A DNA stretch of 64,000 bases, taken from assembly GCA_003243445.1 (NCBI GenBank), contig QFQQ01000026.1, forward strand, positions 1 through 64,000, in the 5' to 3' direction. The position numbers were made by a program, and so were the translations under genes. Below are positions 26,530 through 36,444 of this stretch, in pieces; the first letter of the stretch is position 1; every line of letters starts with the position of its first letter. This stretch comes from Citrobacter freundii. GTDB taxonomy: Bacteria; Bacteroidota; Bacteroidia; Chitinophagales; Chitinophagaceae. The notes below the pieces were generated by a model, which worked only from the letters and a program-made list of their open reading frames with translations, was not told the DNA's origin and made no database searches.

Positions 26530-29490
26530 TTATGGCTTGATCAGCATCGTAGCTACGATGATCGCACCCATTCCCGGCGCCGATCTGACCTGTATCGAGC
26601 CATTCCAGCGCGCCACCCGCGCATGCAGGTTTTTCAAACCGTTGCGGTGTGTTTCCGCAAGCGGATCAAAACCTTTACCATCATCCCGCACGGATAGTAC
26701 CAGGTTATTCTTCTCTACATGCACATTGATCCAAACATTTTTGGCTTCAGCATGCTTGAAAATATTATTAAGCGATTCTTTGAAAACAAGATAGAAATCG
26801 CGCCTTTGCTCCATGCTTAGTTTTCTCTGCGCAAGATCACGGTCCAGTTCGAATTCATAATGCACGTTACCTGCATCAAATAATTCTGCCGCGTAGCGCC
26901 GCATCCGTGCTGCCGTTTCATCCAGCCCGTCATTACTTGTATTCACACTCCAGATGATATCATCGAGTGCCTGTGATGAACTGTTCACTTCCTCGGTGAT
27001 GCGGTCAAGGAATTCACGCGCCTGCACAGGTGCATGGAGGTTCCTTCTTCCAAGTGAAGAGAGGATGTTGATATTGGTCAGCGTTGAACCAATATCATCA
27101 TGCAGGTCGCTGGCGATCCGGTTTCTTACCTGTTGCAAACGGATCACCTGGCGCAATCTGTACAGGTAAACAAGATAGGTCAGCGAAAACAAGGTCAGTA
27201 CACACAATGAAATAAACCACCAGCTGCGATACCAGGGCGACAGGATCCGGAAAGAAACCGATCCCAGTTCTCCGGTTCCATTTCCCGCAGGGAAAATCGC
27301 TTTTACTTCAAATGTAAATGAACCCGGCGGAAGATCTTTCAGCGCAAGTGATGTATTGGTAAACGGCTGGCTCCAGGTTGTATCACCCTGCCTGAGCAGA
27401 CGATAAACATACTTCACCAGTGACTCATTTTTCATATACGGACTTGCAAATTCAAACGTAATATCATTCTGATGCGGTGCAAGCACGAGCTGTTTGCCGC
27501 CATCTATATCAACTGTACTGATGGTGCTGTCATTCAGCTGCATTTTTGTGATGAATGTTTTGGCATTGCTCACAGAAAGCAGGTTTGCATCTGCCGGCAG
27601 CATCAGCAATCCGTTCAATCCCCCGCCCCATATATTGCCATGTGTATCTTCAGTAAGCGAATAGATCTCATTGTTGTAGCCAAGTTGCGCTGCAAGGTTA
27701 TTTACTACGTAACGATTGTTGACACGCTGGATCACATCAAGACTTGATGTATTTCCTGCAAACAGCTTTCCCTCTTTGTTCTCCCGCACAGAAGTACAGA
27801 GATCAGACGACAGTCCTTCCTGTCTTCCTATATGCTGTAAAATTTTCAGCGTATTATTTTCCAGCGAAACCTGGAACAAACCTTTATCACGCGTAGATAA
27901 CCAGATCAAGCCATTATTTCCGGCGTTGATCGATGAGATATTTTTAGAAGCGCTGCTGTCCATCAATACAAGCTGCATTGAGTTGCCAAGATTGTAGATC
28001 CGTAAGCCGCCATTTAACTGGGATACCCATAGCTGTTTTCGGCTTCTGTCATAATAGATGTCTTCAATAATATAATCTATGCCGGACAGACGGATGAAAC
28101 TTTTACGGTCAAAGGAGTACAATCCTCCTTTGACCGCCGGAATAAAAAAAGAATTATCATCTACAGCCACAGCACCCCGTTTGAACAGCACATTGGCAGG
28201 CCGTTGCAGTTTTATTTTTTTGATAGAGTATGTTGAATTGATCTTTTGCAGATCGAGGAACAGGCTATCTGAGTAAGCATAAGTATGTGAAGCGGTTGAA
28301 AAAAGATCAGTGGCGTCAGGCAATGTATCGATACGGCTGATCGTATTATTCGCGTGTTCATTTACCCGGAAAAGATTGTCTGTGGTAATGCCCAACACCT
28401 CTCCATCAAAAAGCAGTAGCCGGTGAATCGTGCTTGCCTGCAACCCATCATTTGATATATACTTTGTGATACGTGGATCAGGAATTTTGACCAGGCCGTT
28501 TTCTGTACCAAGCCAGAGATTGTCTTCGGCATCTTCGTATAAACAATTCACCCGATCAAAACTGAAGCCATTTGCAAAATGAAATTGTGTGATGTTGTAT
28601 AAAGTATCCATCCTGAACAGACCGCCAAACGCCGTACCTATCCAGAGATTGGAATGTTTATCGGAATAAAGATTCACTATAACTTTACTGTCTATACCAG
28701 CTTTAGCAAGAGGCGCGGGTACCGGTTCAAATTTTAATTCGCCGCCCAATAGCTTTTGTTCGGATGCTCTTCGCAGGCCTTCCGGTGTGGCCATCCAGAG
28801 GTTTCCTTTCTTGTCCGGCTGTACATCATAAATAACTTGTCTCAAACGAAATTTACTGACTATTCGTCCCGATGAATCGAATGTGATAAAAGGTGAGCCG
28901 GGCCCGTTTGAAGCAAGCAGCAGGTTATCATTGAGGTATTCAAGATCATAGAAGACACTTCCATCCTGATCACCTGATACATTTGTTTTTGAAAAATGAT
29001 CTTGTTTGAATTTGTATATCCCATTTGTACCTGACACGAGTAGTTTATTCCCCGGGGTACGCAGGAAATTAAAAAATCTTGGAGCGGGTGTTTGGGGTAT
29101 GGTCGGCACCTGCCGGAGGATATTCTTATCCAGTGCCAGTATGCCAAGCGGATTGGAAAGGATCAGCAATGTTCCATCTTCCAGTTCAAAAAAATCATTG
29201 ATTGCACCAATATACTTTCCGCCGAGGCGTGTATAGTTCCTGAACTTGTTACCATCATATATGCAGAACCCGAATTTTGTACCAATAGCCAGCAGTTTAT
29301 TGCGGGTCTGGTAAATGACTTTGATATAACCCGACACAAGTTCGCTGTTAGGTTCATACAGGTTTTGATTCAAGCGATACGTTGTATAGATCAGCCGTTG
29401 CGACAGTGCACGTGAAGGCAGGCCATTCAAAAAAGCCAGTAAAAGGAGAAGGGGTAATATATTTCGCCGGGTCGGGACGGGTAGGGGCAT
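26530..29490 (-). CDS. Sensor histidine kinase with periplasmic propeller repeats (pair 1)
   Basis: A 986-aa membrane kinase. After a signal or anchor segment (residues about 10-30), residues 35-690 contain repeated two-component regulator propeller units (DNLWLGTENGLVKI, SNLWIGTAFGGLF, GNLWMATPEGLRR). A Y_Y_Y-type beta domain follows (about 690-755). After one membrane helix (about 757-778) comes a HisKA_3 dimerisation domain with phosphorylated H797 in SDLHDDIGS. The ATPase domain has an N-box near SLNNIFKHAE and a GKGFD glycine box. It is not a hybrid kinase: the receiver is a separate downstream protein. Such sensors often detect polysaccharide products, but the ligand is unknown. Confidence 0.93.
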   Translation of the reverse strand: MPLPVPTRRNILPLLLLLAFLNGLPSRALSQRLIYTTYRLNQNLYEPNSELVSGYIKVIYQTRNKLLAIGTKFGFCIYDGNKFRNYTRLGGKYIGAINDFFELEDGTLLILSNPLGILALDKNILRQVPTIPQTPAPRFFNFLRTPGNKLLVSGTNGIYKFKQDHFSKTNVSGDQDGSVFYDLEYLNDNLLLASNGPGSPFITFDSSGRIVSKFRLRQVIYDVQPDKKGNLWMATPEGLRRASEQKLLGGELKFEPVPAPLAKAGIDSKVIVNLYSDKHSNLWIGTAFGGLFRMDTLYNITQFHFANGFSFDRVNCLYEDAEDNLWLGTENGLVKIPDPRITKYISNDGLQASTIHRLLLFDGEVLGITTDNLFRVNEHANNTISRIDTLPDATDLFSTASHTYAYSDSLFLDLQKINSTYSIKKIKLQRPANVLFKRGAVAVDDNSFFIPAVKGGLYSFDRKSFIRLSGIDYIIEDIYYDRSRKQLWVSQLNGGLRIYNLGNSMQLVLMDSSASKNISSINAGNNGLIWLSTRDKGLFQVSLENNTLKILQHIGRQEGLSSDLCTSVRENKEGKLFAGNTSSLDVIQRVNNRYVVNNLAAQLGYNNEIYSLTEDTHGNIWGGGLNGLLMLPADANLLSVSNAKTFITKMQLNDSTISTVDIDGGKQLVLAPHQNDITFEFASPYMKNESLVKYVYRLLRQGDTTWSQPFTNTSLALKDLPPGSFTFEVKAIFPAGNGTGELGSVSFRILSPWYRSWWFISLCVLTLFSLTYLVYLYRLRQVIRLQQVRNRIASDLHDDIGSTLTNINILSSLGRRNLHAPVQAREFLDRITEEVNSSSQALDDIIWSVNTSNDGLDETAARMRRYAAELFDAGNVHYEFELDRDLAQRKLSMEQRRDFYLVFKESLNNIFKHAEAKNVWINVHVEKNNLVLSVRDDGKGFDPLAETHRNGLKNLHARVARWNGSIQVRSAPGMGAIIVATMLIKP

Positions 29491-29554
29491 TACGGTGATC
29501 GGAAAGAGTCAATTTACTGAAATGAGGGGAATTGGGGAAGAAAAAACGGGGAAA

Positions 29555-29700
29555 GGTTCCGGAAGTTCCAGATGTTTCAGCGGTTCCATAGGTTTCAAAG
29601 GTCGCTGCCGCGGATCGGGCGGTGTAATGGTTCGTGCAGCTGCGTCCAGTGGAAGAACAGCTGAAACCGCTGGAACTGCTGGAACATCTGGAACCTTGCA
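29555..29700. repeat. Family D inverted array, copy D2
   Basis: The left arm 29555-29615 has GGTTCCGGAAGTTCCAGATG-type units and ends in GGTCGCTGCCGCGGATCG. The right arm 29657-29698 has GCTGAAACCGCTGGAACTGC and further complementary units. The gap lies between regulator 2 and kinase 1 of the tandem two-component locus. Confidence 0.85.
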
Positions 29701-29714
29701 ACGCACAACAGCCT

Positions 29715-30344
29715 TCACGAAACGATACGTTCACTGAGCGCCTTCGCAATCGCCTCCTTTCCGCAGTTTACATGCAATTTCTGATAAATGTTTTTCAGAT
29801 GTGAGCGGATCGTATCAAAGGCCAGTTGCATTTCTGATGCAATGAGTTTGATGCTGTATCCTTTGATGAGGTATTGAAGTACTTCTATTTCGCGGGGAGA
29901 TAATTTGTATTTTGCGTGATCTTGTTTTACCTGGAAAGTGCTGAGGACCTTTTTCGCAATGGTTGGAGACATTGGTGCGCCGCCTTCCACTACATCATGA
30001 ATGGCTTCAAATAATTTTGCCGGTGGTGTTTTCTTGAGTAAATAACCGTTGGCACCGGCGCAAAGACATTTGAATAATTTTTCTTCTTCTTCAAAAACGG
30101 TATACATGATCACTGCTGTTTCGGGTCTTGCTTCTTTGATCATGGTTACTCCGTCAATACCTGTTTTGCCAGGCATATCAATATCCATCAATACAACATC
30201 GGGTTGATAAACCCTTGCGATGTTGGCAGCTTCTTCGCAATTACTGAAGTCACCGGCAACATCATATCCATTCATCTTAAGCAGATAAGCCAGCGATTCC
30301 CGGAGGCGGTCATTATCTTCAAAGAGAACGATTTTGGGTGACAT
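29715..30344 (-). CDS. NarL/FixJ-type response regulator (pair 2)
   Basis: A 209-aa paralogue of the regulator at 25848. Phosphoacceptor D54 in VLMDIDMPG, acidic pocket E9-D10, receiver then LuxR-type HTH (SPREIEVLQYLIKGYS). I place the start at ATG 30344 (MSPKIVLFED), because the frame extends 26 codons further upstream into non-conserved sequence. It lies 589 bp downstream of kinase 2 on the same strand. That gap is filled by family F repeats and has probably expanded after the pair was formed. Confidence 0.92.
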   Translation of the reverse strand: MSPKIVLFEDNDRLRESLAYLLKMNGYDVAGDFSNCEEAANIARVYQPDVVLMDIDMPGKTGIDGVTMIKEARPETAVIMYTVFEEEEKLFKCLCAGANGYLLKKTPPAKLFEAIHDVVEGGAPMSPTIAKKVLSTFQVKQDHAKYKLSPREIEVLQYLIKGYSIKLIASEMQLAFDTIRSHLKNIYQKLHVNCGKEAIAKALSERIVS

Positions 30345-30442
30345 ATTCAGGTCAGGATTTAGGTTAAGAGAGGCTTGTATGGTGATAATAAAAGTAGTTG
30401 TTTTTTGTTGGAGAATGATCACTCATTTGTGTGGTTTATGAG

Positions 30443-30930
30443 GACCACGGACCACAGACCGCGGACCGCAGACGGTCGTTTATAGTTTGTCATTCGTTCG
30501 TGTTAGTGAAGATGACCGCAGACCACAGACCGCGGCCGCAGACGGTCGTCTATAGTTTGTCATTCGTTCGTGTTAATGAAGATGACCGCAGACCACAGAC
30601 CGCGGACCGCAGACGGTCGTTTACGGTTTGTCATTCGTTCATTCATGGTGGTAAAAAATAAGTGGTAATCATTAACAAAATGTTCAGCGATCGCTAGAAA
30701 TATACTGTTACAATCTCCGCCGGCCGCGGTCTGCATTTTCATTCCGAACAAGTAAACGGCATTCATTACTCAGCGTAGTACCGCGGTCTGCGGTCCGCGG
30801 TCCGTGGTCTGTATTTCATTTGCGAAAGAATAAGCAGCATTAATTACCCGGAGTAGTACCGCGGTCTGCGGTCTGCGGTCCGTGGTCTGCCGTCTGCCGT
30901 CTGCGGTCCGTCGCCCGCGGTCTCTCTTCC
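30443..30930. repeat. Family F inverted array (ACCGCAG heptamers) with internal 70-bp tandem copies
   Basis: The left part has three tandem copies of about 70 bp, beginning near 30443, 30514 and 30584. Each starts with period-7 units (ACCGCAG, ACCACAG, ACCGCGG) and ends with GTTTGTCATTCGTTCGTG. The right part, about 30718-30930, has complementary units (CCGCGGTCTGCGGTC) in two or three blocks separated by GCATTCATTAC-like spacers. The only reading frame in it is repeat-derived. It separates kinase 2 from its regulator. Confidence 0.88.
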
Positions 30931-30933
30931 CCC

Positions 30934-33930
30934 TCACACCAACTGCATCGCAATCTTAATAACCGTTCCCGCTTCCGGCGCCGATCTTATCTCTATCTTC
31001 CCACCCCATTTCTCTGTGCGCGCATGCATGTTCTTCACGCCGTTCCGTTCGGTAGATTTTGTTTGGTCGAAACCAATGCCGTTATCTGACACACGAAGAT
31101 GCAGCGTGTTGCGTTCGAGCCACACGCGTATATCTACCTGGGACGCTCTTGAATGCTTGTAAATGTTATTGATCAGTTCTTTGAATAATAAAAAGAAATC
31201 GCGCCGTTGTTCCATGTTCAGTTTACGGTTGGCAAAACGGTCATCGAAGTCGACCGTATATTTTTCCACTCTTGTTTCCAGCACTTCAGCCACATAACGG
31301 CGCATGCGGGCCACCATTTGTTCCATGGTATCGTTGTTGGAATTGATGCTCCATACAATGTCATCGAGCGACTGGCCACAATTCGTCACCTCTTCTGTGA
31401 TCCGGTCAAGAAAACCTGCGGTTTCTGCCTTCGGATCAACCCCTGCTTTACTTAATTCTGAAAGGATATTGATATGGGTCAATGCGGATCCGATATCATC
31501 ATGCAGATCGGAAGCAATGCGGTTACGCACTTTTTGCAAACGGATCAACTGGCTGATGCGATAACGATAGATACCATATAATGATGCGGCAAGTAATAGC
31601 ACACAAAGAATGATAAACCACGGCGTCCGCCAGAATGGTGGTTCGATAACGATCACCAGCGAAGTGACCGGCGCATTCTCTGTGGAGAAGTTGCGGGTCG
31701 CTTTTACATAGAATGTATATTTCCCGGAAGGAAGATGTGTATAGGCTGCATAGTTGCGGGTGCCGGCATCAAACCAATCTTTGTCGAGGCCACTGAGTTT
31801 GTATGAATAATTCAGTCTTCCCGCAGACAGTACATCAAATGCAGCGAAGGTGAAGGAAATGGAATTCTGGCTGTACGGCAATTCAAGGATCTTTTTATAG
31901 GTGATCAGCGTATCTGTCTGCAAAGGTTTGTCATCCGCCTGCACAGCCGTGATGATCACAGAGCCTGGTTGTTCAATGCTGATCAAACTTGCGGGGTCAA
32001 AAAAGGAAAGACCATTTATTCCTCCGAAATAAAGATGACCATCGGGTGAACGATAATGCGCGCCGGTGTTGAATTCATTACTCTGCAATCCGTCTTCGAC
32101 GGTGAAAAAGAACATATCCGCCCGGCGTATCGTTGTTACATCCGTCGGGATGCGGAGGCGGCATAATCCTTTGTTTGTGCTAAGCCAGATCGATCCCCGT
32201 TGGTCAGGTTGAATACCATAGATCGTATTATTGCGAAGCCCCTGTTTTTCCGTGATAGCCGTTGCTTTTCCTGATGGCAATTCAAATGCCAGCAGCCCAT
32301 TACCAAATGTACCAACCCACAGGATATCGGGCGTATAGTACATACTTCTGATCAGTACGGAACCATTAAAAGTTGAATCAACCGGCTTTGGCAATGAAAG
32401 GATTTTCCGTTGCCTGGTATCGAGCAGTTGTATCCCGGCTTTTTCAAAACCGATGAATAACAAACTGTCTTTTGTAAAAGCAAGTGTCCTTACATTATTC
32501 TCGGCCAGCATGGGCGAATGCTGATCATCAAAATGAAGGAGCTCTCCGTTTTTCTTATTCAGCAGATACAATCCCTGCTGTCTCGTAGCAGCCCATACAT
32601 TTCCGGAAGCATCTTCCAGCATTGTCCAGATGGTTTCACCGGGAAGAAATTTACGGATGATCTTTTTAGAACGGGCATTCATGATATCAAGGCCATTCTC
32701 CTGTGTGCCGATCCAGATATCACCATCCTTATCCGTGAGCAATGATCCGATCTTTTTATAAGCACCAACGGTCGCGGGTTGATCCCCTAATATCGACAAC
32801 CCGTTCACCGATGTACCGGCCCAGATATTGTTATCATGATCTGTAGTGATCGCACGAACCTGTTCAACCGATACATGTTCCGGAAGATTATTCCGGGAGA
32901 ACGTCTCAAAATTGTCCAGCCGCTTATCATAATAACTGACACCACCACCATCAGTACCTATCCAAACACCGCCGCGATCATCCTTTACAATACAAAGCAC
33001 ATCGATATAAGCAAGAGAGAAAGGATCTTTCTTATCCGGCGATAAATGATGAATGGTTTGTTGTTGCTGATCGATAATATATAACCCATTGCTGAATGTA
33101 CCGATCCAGATCATGCCCTGACGATCGGCGAGTATGGTTTCCGTGACCAGGCTGTCTTTCAACTCTATTCCACTGAGGCTGGTGAATTCCTGGAATACAG
33201 AGGCATTCTTCTTCTTAAAAAATATTCCCTGCCCGAAGGTTGCAATCCAGATAGTGCCATGCTGATCTTCTGAGATTGCGCTGGTCCGCAACGGATGCCG
33301 GGCATTTTGAAGAAAACTGTTCTTTACCTGTAATGAACCGTTCAATACAACCACACCGTTGGCGGTCAGAACCCAGTAATCACCCCGGCTGTCTTTGAAT
33401 ACATTTTTTATTTCATTACTGATGATCGAAGGGTCTGTCTTTGTAGTTAGCTTGTTCAGTTGATTGCCCCGCCGCTGATAGATCCACAATCCTTCACTTC
33501 TTGTACCGATAAAGAGATTGACGGAGTCCTGGAATACGCAGCCGGCAGCGGGGATCGTTTCTCCTTTGATCTTTGGAAAGGGCGTAACCAGCTGCGTCAG
33601 CAGATCCATTTTCTGAAGTTTTCCGCCACGGCTGATCAGCCAGAGCTGATGACCTTCACCGCGGCTGATCTTTCCAAGCTGATTGCCGGTGGGAGTGGTG
33701 ATATCATCAAAGTTCACAGGAAACGGAATGAACTCATTTCCATCAAAGCGGTTCAATCCATCCTGTGTGGCCATCCATACAAAACCTGTTTGATCAATGG
33801 CGATATCTACCACGCTGCTTTGGGATAAACCCTGGTTGATCCCGATGTTACGGAATGAGAACGGCTTGGCCTGGGCCGTTGAAATGAACGGCACCAGCAG
33901 GAAAAGCAGTATCAGGGGATTGCGTAGCAT
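30934..33930 (-). CDS. Sensor histidine kinase with periplasmic propeller repeats (pair 2)
   Basis: A 998-aa paralogue of the kinase at 26530, with the same architecture. It has a signal peptide (MLRNPLILLFLLVPFISTAQA) and propeller repeats (GFVWMATQDGLNRFDG, GMIWIGTFSNGLY, GGVWIGTDGGGVSYYD). A Y_Y_Y domain and one membrane helix (WFIILCVLLLAASLYGIY) follow, then HisKA_3 with H810 in SDLHDDIGS. The ATPase domain has INNIYKHS and DNGIGFD. The NGLSFFDP segment before Y_Y_Y is typical of this class. Its stop codon is 4 bp from the family F array. The start at ATG 33930 gives the signal peptide directly. Confidence 0.93.
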   Translation of the reverse strand: MLRNPLILLFLLVPFISTAQAKPFSFRNIGINQGLSQSSVVDIAIDQTGFVWMATQDGLNRFDGNEFIPFPVNFDDITTPTGNQLGKISRGEGHQLWLISRGGKLQKMDLLTQLVTPFPKIKGETIPAAGCVFQDSVNLFIGTRSEGLWIYQRRGNQLNKLTTKTDPSIISNEIKNVFKDSRGDYWVLTANGVVVLNGSLQVKNSFLQNARHPLRTSAISEDQHGTIWIATFGQGIFFKKKNASVFQEFTSLSGIELKDSLVTETILADRQGMIWIGTFSNGLYIIDQQQQTIHHLSPDKKDPFSLAYIDVLCIVKDDRGGVWIGTDGGGVSYYDKRLDNFETFSRNNLPEHVSVEQVRAITTDHDNNIWAGTSVNGLSILGDQPATVGAYKKIGSLLTDKDGDIWIGTQENGLDIMNARSKKIIRKFLPGETIWTMLEDASGNVWAATRQQGLYLLNKKNGELLHFDDQHSPMLAENNVRTLAFTKDSLLFIGFEKAGIQLLDTRQRKILSLPKPVDSTFNGSVLIRSMYYTPDILWVGTFGNGLLAFELPSGKATAITEKQGLRNNTIYGIQPDQRGSIWLSTNKGLCRLRIPTDVTTIRRADMFFFTVEDGLQSNEFNTGAHYRSPDGHLYFGGINGLSFFDPASLISIEQPGSVIITAVQADDKPLQTDTLITYKKILELPYSQNSISFTFAAFDVLSAGRLNYSYKLSGLDKDWFDAGTRNYAAYTHLPSGKYTFYVKATRNFSTENAPVTSLVIVIEPPFWRTPWFIILCVLLLAASLYGIYRYRISQLIRLQKVRNRIASDLHDDIGSALTHINILSELSKAGVDPKAETAGFLDRITEEVTNCGQSLDDIVWSINSNNDTMEQMVARMRRYVAEVLETRVEKYTVDFDDRFANRKLNMEQRRDFFLLFKELINNIYKHSRASQVDIRVWLERNTLHLRVSDNGIGFDQTKSTERNGVKNMHARTEKWGGKIEIRSAPEAGTVIKIAMQLV

Positions 33931-34050
33931 GACGGAAATGGAAGTTAATCATTTCGATCGTATCAGATGTTGAAGACGTTTTCGTTATAGCCCGGATGGT
34001 AGGCCTCCTATAAGTCCCTTTCAGGTTAATTGTTACCCAAATCTATTGAA

Positions 34051-34282
34051 GGGCGTAAGGTTCCCGCGGATTTCGCAGATTATATCCGCTCTATAGTAGA
34101 AAAGACCTCTGTGATTATACAGACTTTGATCAGGAATCGCAGATTACGCAGATTAGTTGCTGATAACAGAGGCTAATCTGCGTGATCCGCGCATTCCTCA
34201 TAGAAACTTTTCCCTTTTTCAGCAAGTATTTCGATTACAGGAATGAAAAAATCTGCGGTATCTGCGGGAGTTTACGCCGGCT
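34051..34282. repeat. Family B repeat element, copy B5
   Basis: The left end GGCGTAAGGTTCCCGCGGAT is identical to B3 for most of its length. The right end has ATCTGCGGTATCTGCGGG followed by AGTTTACGCCGG. Internal blocks GCAGATTACGCAGATTAG and CTAATCTGCGTGATCCGCG are also inverted. It lies upstream of the RNA methyltransferase gene, and the non-coding 5' extension of that frame starts just after it. Confidence 0.88.
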
Positions 34283-34402
34283 GATCAAAGCATGCACCGG
34301 GCCCCAGCGCAAAGAGATACTTTCAAATTCCGTGAAATCCGAAGTTGTTGCGAACACGAGGCATATCCGTCAAGCGCTATCGAATTGTATCTTGCACCCC
34401 GG

Positions 34403-35560
34403 ATGAAATACTATTCGCACTTAAATACCGCAGAAACGATCTTAACGCAATACAAAGGAACCCAGCCTTTCGTACTCTTCATTAAAGACTTTTTCAAAGC
34501 GGATAAAAAGTATGGGTCCAAAGACCGGAGAAGGATCACCACCTTGTGTTACGCGTATTTCCGTTTGGGAAAGATCAACAGCCATGTGGAAACGAAAGAA
34601 CGGATCCTGCTTGGCCTGTTTCTTACTTCCAACAGTCCGGATGATCTGTTGCAGGCAACAAAACCTGAATGGAATGCCGGTATCGGATTATCTGTAGAAG
34701 AAAAATTAAAACTCGCCGGATGCGCTTATGCTTCCGGTGATCATTTTCCGGCGGTTGAGCAATTGGAAAAAGAGATCGATGAAAGAGCTTTTACATTATC
34801 GCATTTTACACAGCCTGATCTTTTTTTGCGCATAAGGCCGGGGCAAAGTGAAAATGTAAAACGCTCGCTTGAGCAGGCAGATATTCCATTTCGACAGGTC
34901 ACAGAAACATGTATGGCATTGCCGAATGCTTCACGTCTGGATGATGTGATCGATATAAACCGTGAAGCAGTGATACAGGATCTTAGTTCGCAACGTGTAT
35001 TGGAATTGTTGAATGGAGAGGATGGTTTTATCCCAAAACAGGTTTGGGATTGTTGCGCGGCGAGTGGCGGAAAATCTTTGCTGGTATATGATCGCTATTC
35101 GGGAATACAATTGACCGTTTCCGATGTCCGGGAGAATATTTTGCAGAATTTATCAAAGCGTTTCAGAGAAGCGGGAATTACCTGTTATAAAGGTTTTGTT
35201 GCCGATCTGAGTAAACCGGTCGATCCTGGTCAGCGGTTTGACCTGATCATGGCGGATGTGCCCTGCACAGGAAGCGGCACCTGGGGAAGAACGCCGGAGC
35301 AATTGGTGTTTTTTGAAAAAACGAAGATCGATGAATACGCTATGCGTCAGCGGCAGATCTTATTGAATACCTGGAAACATCTTAAACCGGGTGGTTATTT
35401 TCTGTATATCACGTGTTCAGTATATGAGCAGGAAAATCAGGCGGCTGTTGCGTATGCATTGGAGCATACAAAGCTTCAGTTGGTCAGATCCGCCCTGTTC
35501 CAGGGATTTGAAAAAAGAGCGGACACCTTATTTGCGGCCTTGTTCAGCATGCCGGCATAG
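34403..35560 (+). CDS. RsmB/NOP-type RNA (cytosine-5)-methyltransferase
   Basis: A 385-aa SAM-dependent methyltransferase that would make m5C in rRNA or tRNA. SAM motif I is CCAASGGKSLL near residue 220. Motif IV DVPCTGSGTW has C288, the cysteine that assists product release. Motif VI ITCSVYEQEN has C338, the expected nucleophile. The N-terminal 200 residues resemble the NusB-like half of RsmB but are not clearly matched. I start it at ATG 34403 (MKYYSHLNTAE), because the frame upstream reads through non-conserved sequence near repeat B5. It converges with a lipoprotein gene 10 bp away. Confidence 0.88.
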   Translation: MKYYSHLNTAETILTQYKGTQPFVLFIKDFFKADKKYGSKDRRRITTLCYAYFRLGKINSHVETKERILLGLFLTSNSPDDLLQATKPEWNAGIGLSVEEKLKLAGCAYASGDHFPAVEQLEKEIDERAFTLSHFTQPDLFLRIRPGQSENVKRSLEQADIPFRQVTETCMALPNASRLDDVIDINREAVIQDLSSQRVLELLNGEDGFIPKQVWDCCAASGGKSLLVYDRYSGIQLTVSDVRENILQNLSKRFREAGITCYKGFVADLSKPVDPGQRFDLIMADVPCTGSGTWGRTPEQLVFFEKTKIDEYAMRQRQILLNTWKHLKPGGYFLYITCSVYEQENQAAVAYALEHTKLQLVRSALFQGFEKRADTLFAALFSMPA

Positions 35561-35570
35561 AGGGATCACA

Positions 35571-36341
35571 TCAGTTGTGATCGATCATCCACATTGTGAT
35601 ACCAAAACCGTTGTAAGCAGGTCTGGCCAGGTTTACTTCATATTCCCAAAGGATGAGCTGACGGTATACAAGGCCAACGTTCTTTGCATATTTTTCTACA
35701 AATCTTGTCCTGTTTGCGTATACATCCGGATATTGAACAGGATCTCCCTGGGTTTCATCCACCTGTTCAACGGTCCATACGTCGTTATAAGTTTGTCCGT
35801 TGATCTCGGTTGTTGGCTCAAATACATCATACGTGCAATCCCATGATCCCATTGAGTTGTCTACCGTGATGTTATACCCGAGTGCCTGGAATGGATTTTC
35901 CGGCAAATAGGCATTTCCTTTCCAGCTGAATCCCTCACGCATTGGTTCTCTCAGTTTAATAAAGCGGAGATTGGTCTCTACCACTTCCACCTGGTGCTCC
36001 AGCGGCGTGATAAAGTAAGTACCGGCTGCCGACCATGGTCCGGTGCCGTCTGCATTTCTTTTGAAACGAAAAATACGATAGGATGGGCGGCCGAGATTGT
36101 CCGTCACCTGTGCATCCACCTGGTGTTTGATCTGGTAGCTATGTGTTTCGAGCGAAGAATTGAACGAAGGGTTTGGCACCAGCGAATCAACGCGATAGGT
36201 AATGTACTTACCCACTTCAAGCGGAAGATAATCCGACACCGGCTCCGTAATCATCTGGTCATCTTTTTCTTCCGAACAGGAGGCAAGCCCCAGTACCAGA
36301 GCCGATAATAAGATCAAAAAACGGGTAGAATTAATTCTCAT
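35571..36341 (-). CDS. Putative lipoprotein of unknown function
   Basis: A 256-aa protein with a lipoprotein signal peptide: hydrophobic stretch LILLSALVLG, then the lipobox LASC with lipidated C22, followed by charged residues (SEEKDD). The mature part is beta-rich (YLPLEVGKYITYRVDSL and so on), as in many Bacteroidota outer-envelope lipoproteins. I know no function. It stands alone on the minus strand, with family C repeats upstream of it. Confidence 0.82.
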   Translation of the reverse strand: MRINSTRFLILLSALVLGLASCSEEKDDQMITEPVSDYLPLEVGKYITYRVDSLVPNPSFNSSLETHSYQIKHQVDAQVTDNLGRPSYRIFRFKRNADGTGPWSAAGTYFITPLEHQVEVVETNLRFIKLREPMREGFSWKGNAYLPENPFQALGYNITVDNSMGSWDCTYDVFEPTTEINGQTYNDVWTVEQVDETQGDPVQYPDVYANRTRFVEKYAKNVGLVYRQLILWEYEVNLARPAYNGFGITMWMIDHN

Positions 36342-36444
36342 AAGAATGCCGGGATATGATTAAAGCTTAAAGCACAGTCAGTTAAGTGCAAAATAATTAA
36401 CGTTTGACGACGGAAATTATTGTTGATTTTAGCTGGCTTTTATT

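Noticed and set aside
30443..30650. 70-bp direct repeats that might be a CRISPR array or an iteron origin
   Set aside because: The copies differ only by a few bases along their whole length, with no variable spacers, no DnaA-box cluster and no replication gene nearby.
30431..30661. A 76-codon frame with repeated protein motif
   Set aside because: The repetition follows the 70-bp family F DNA units, and there is no start signal or conserved product.
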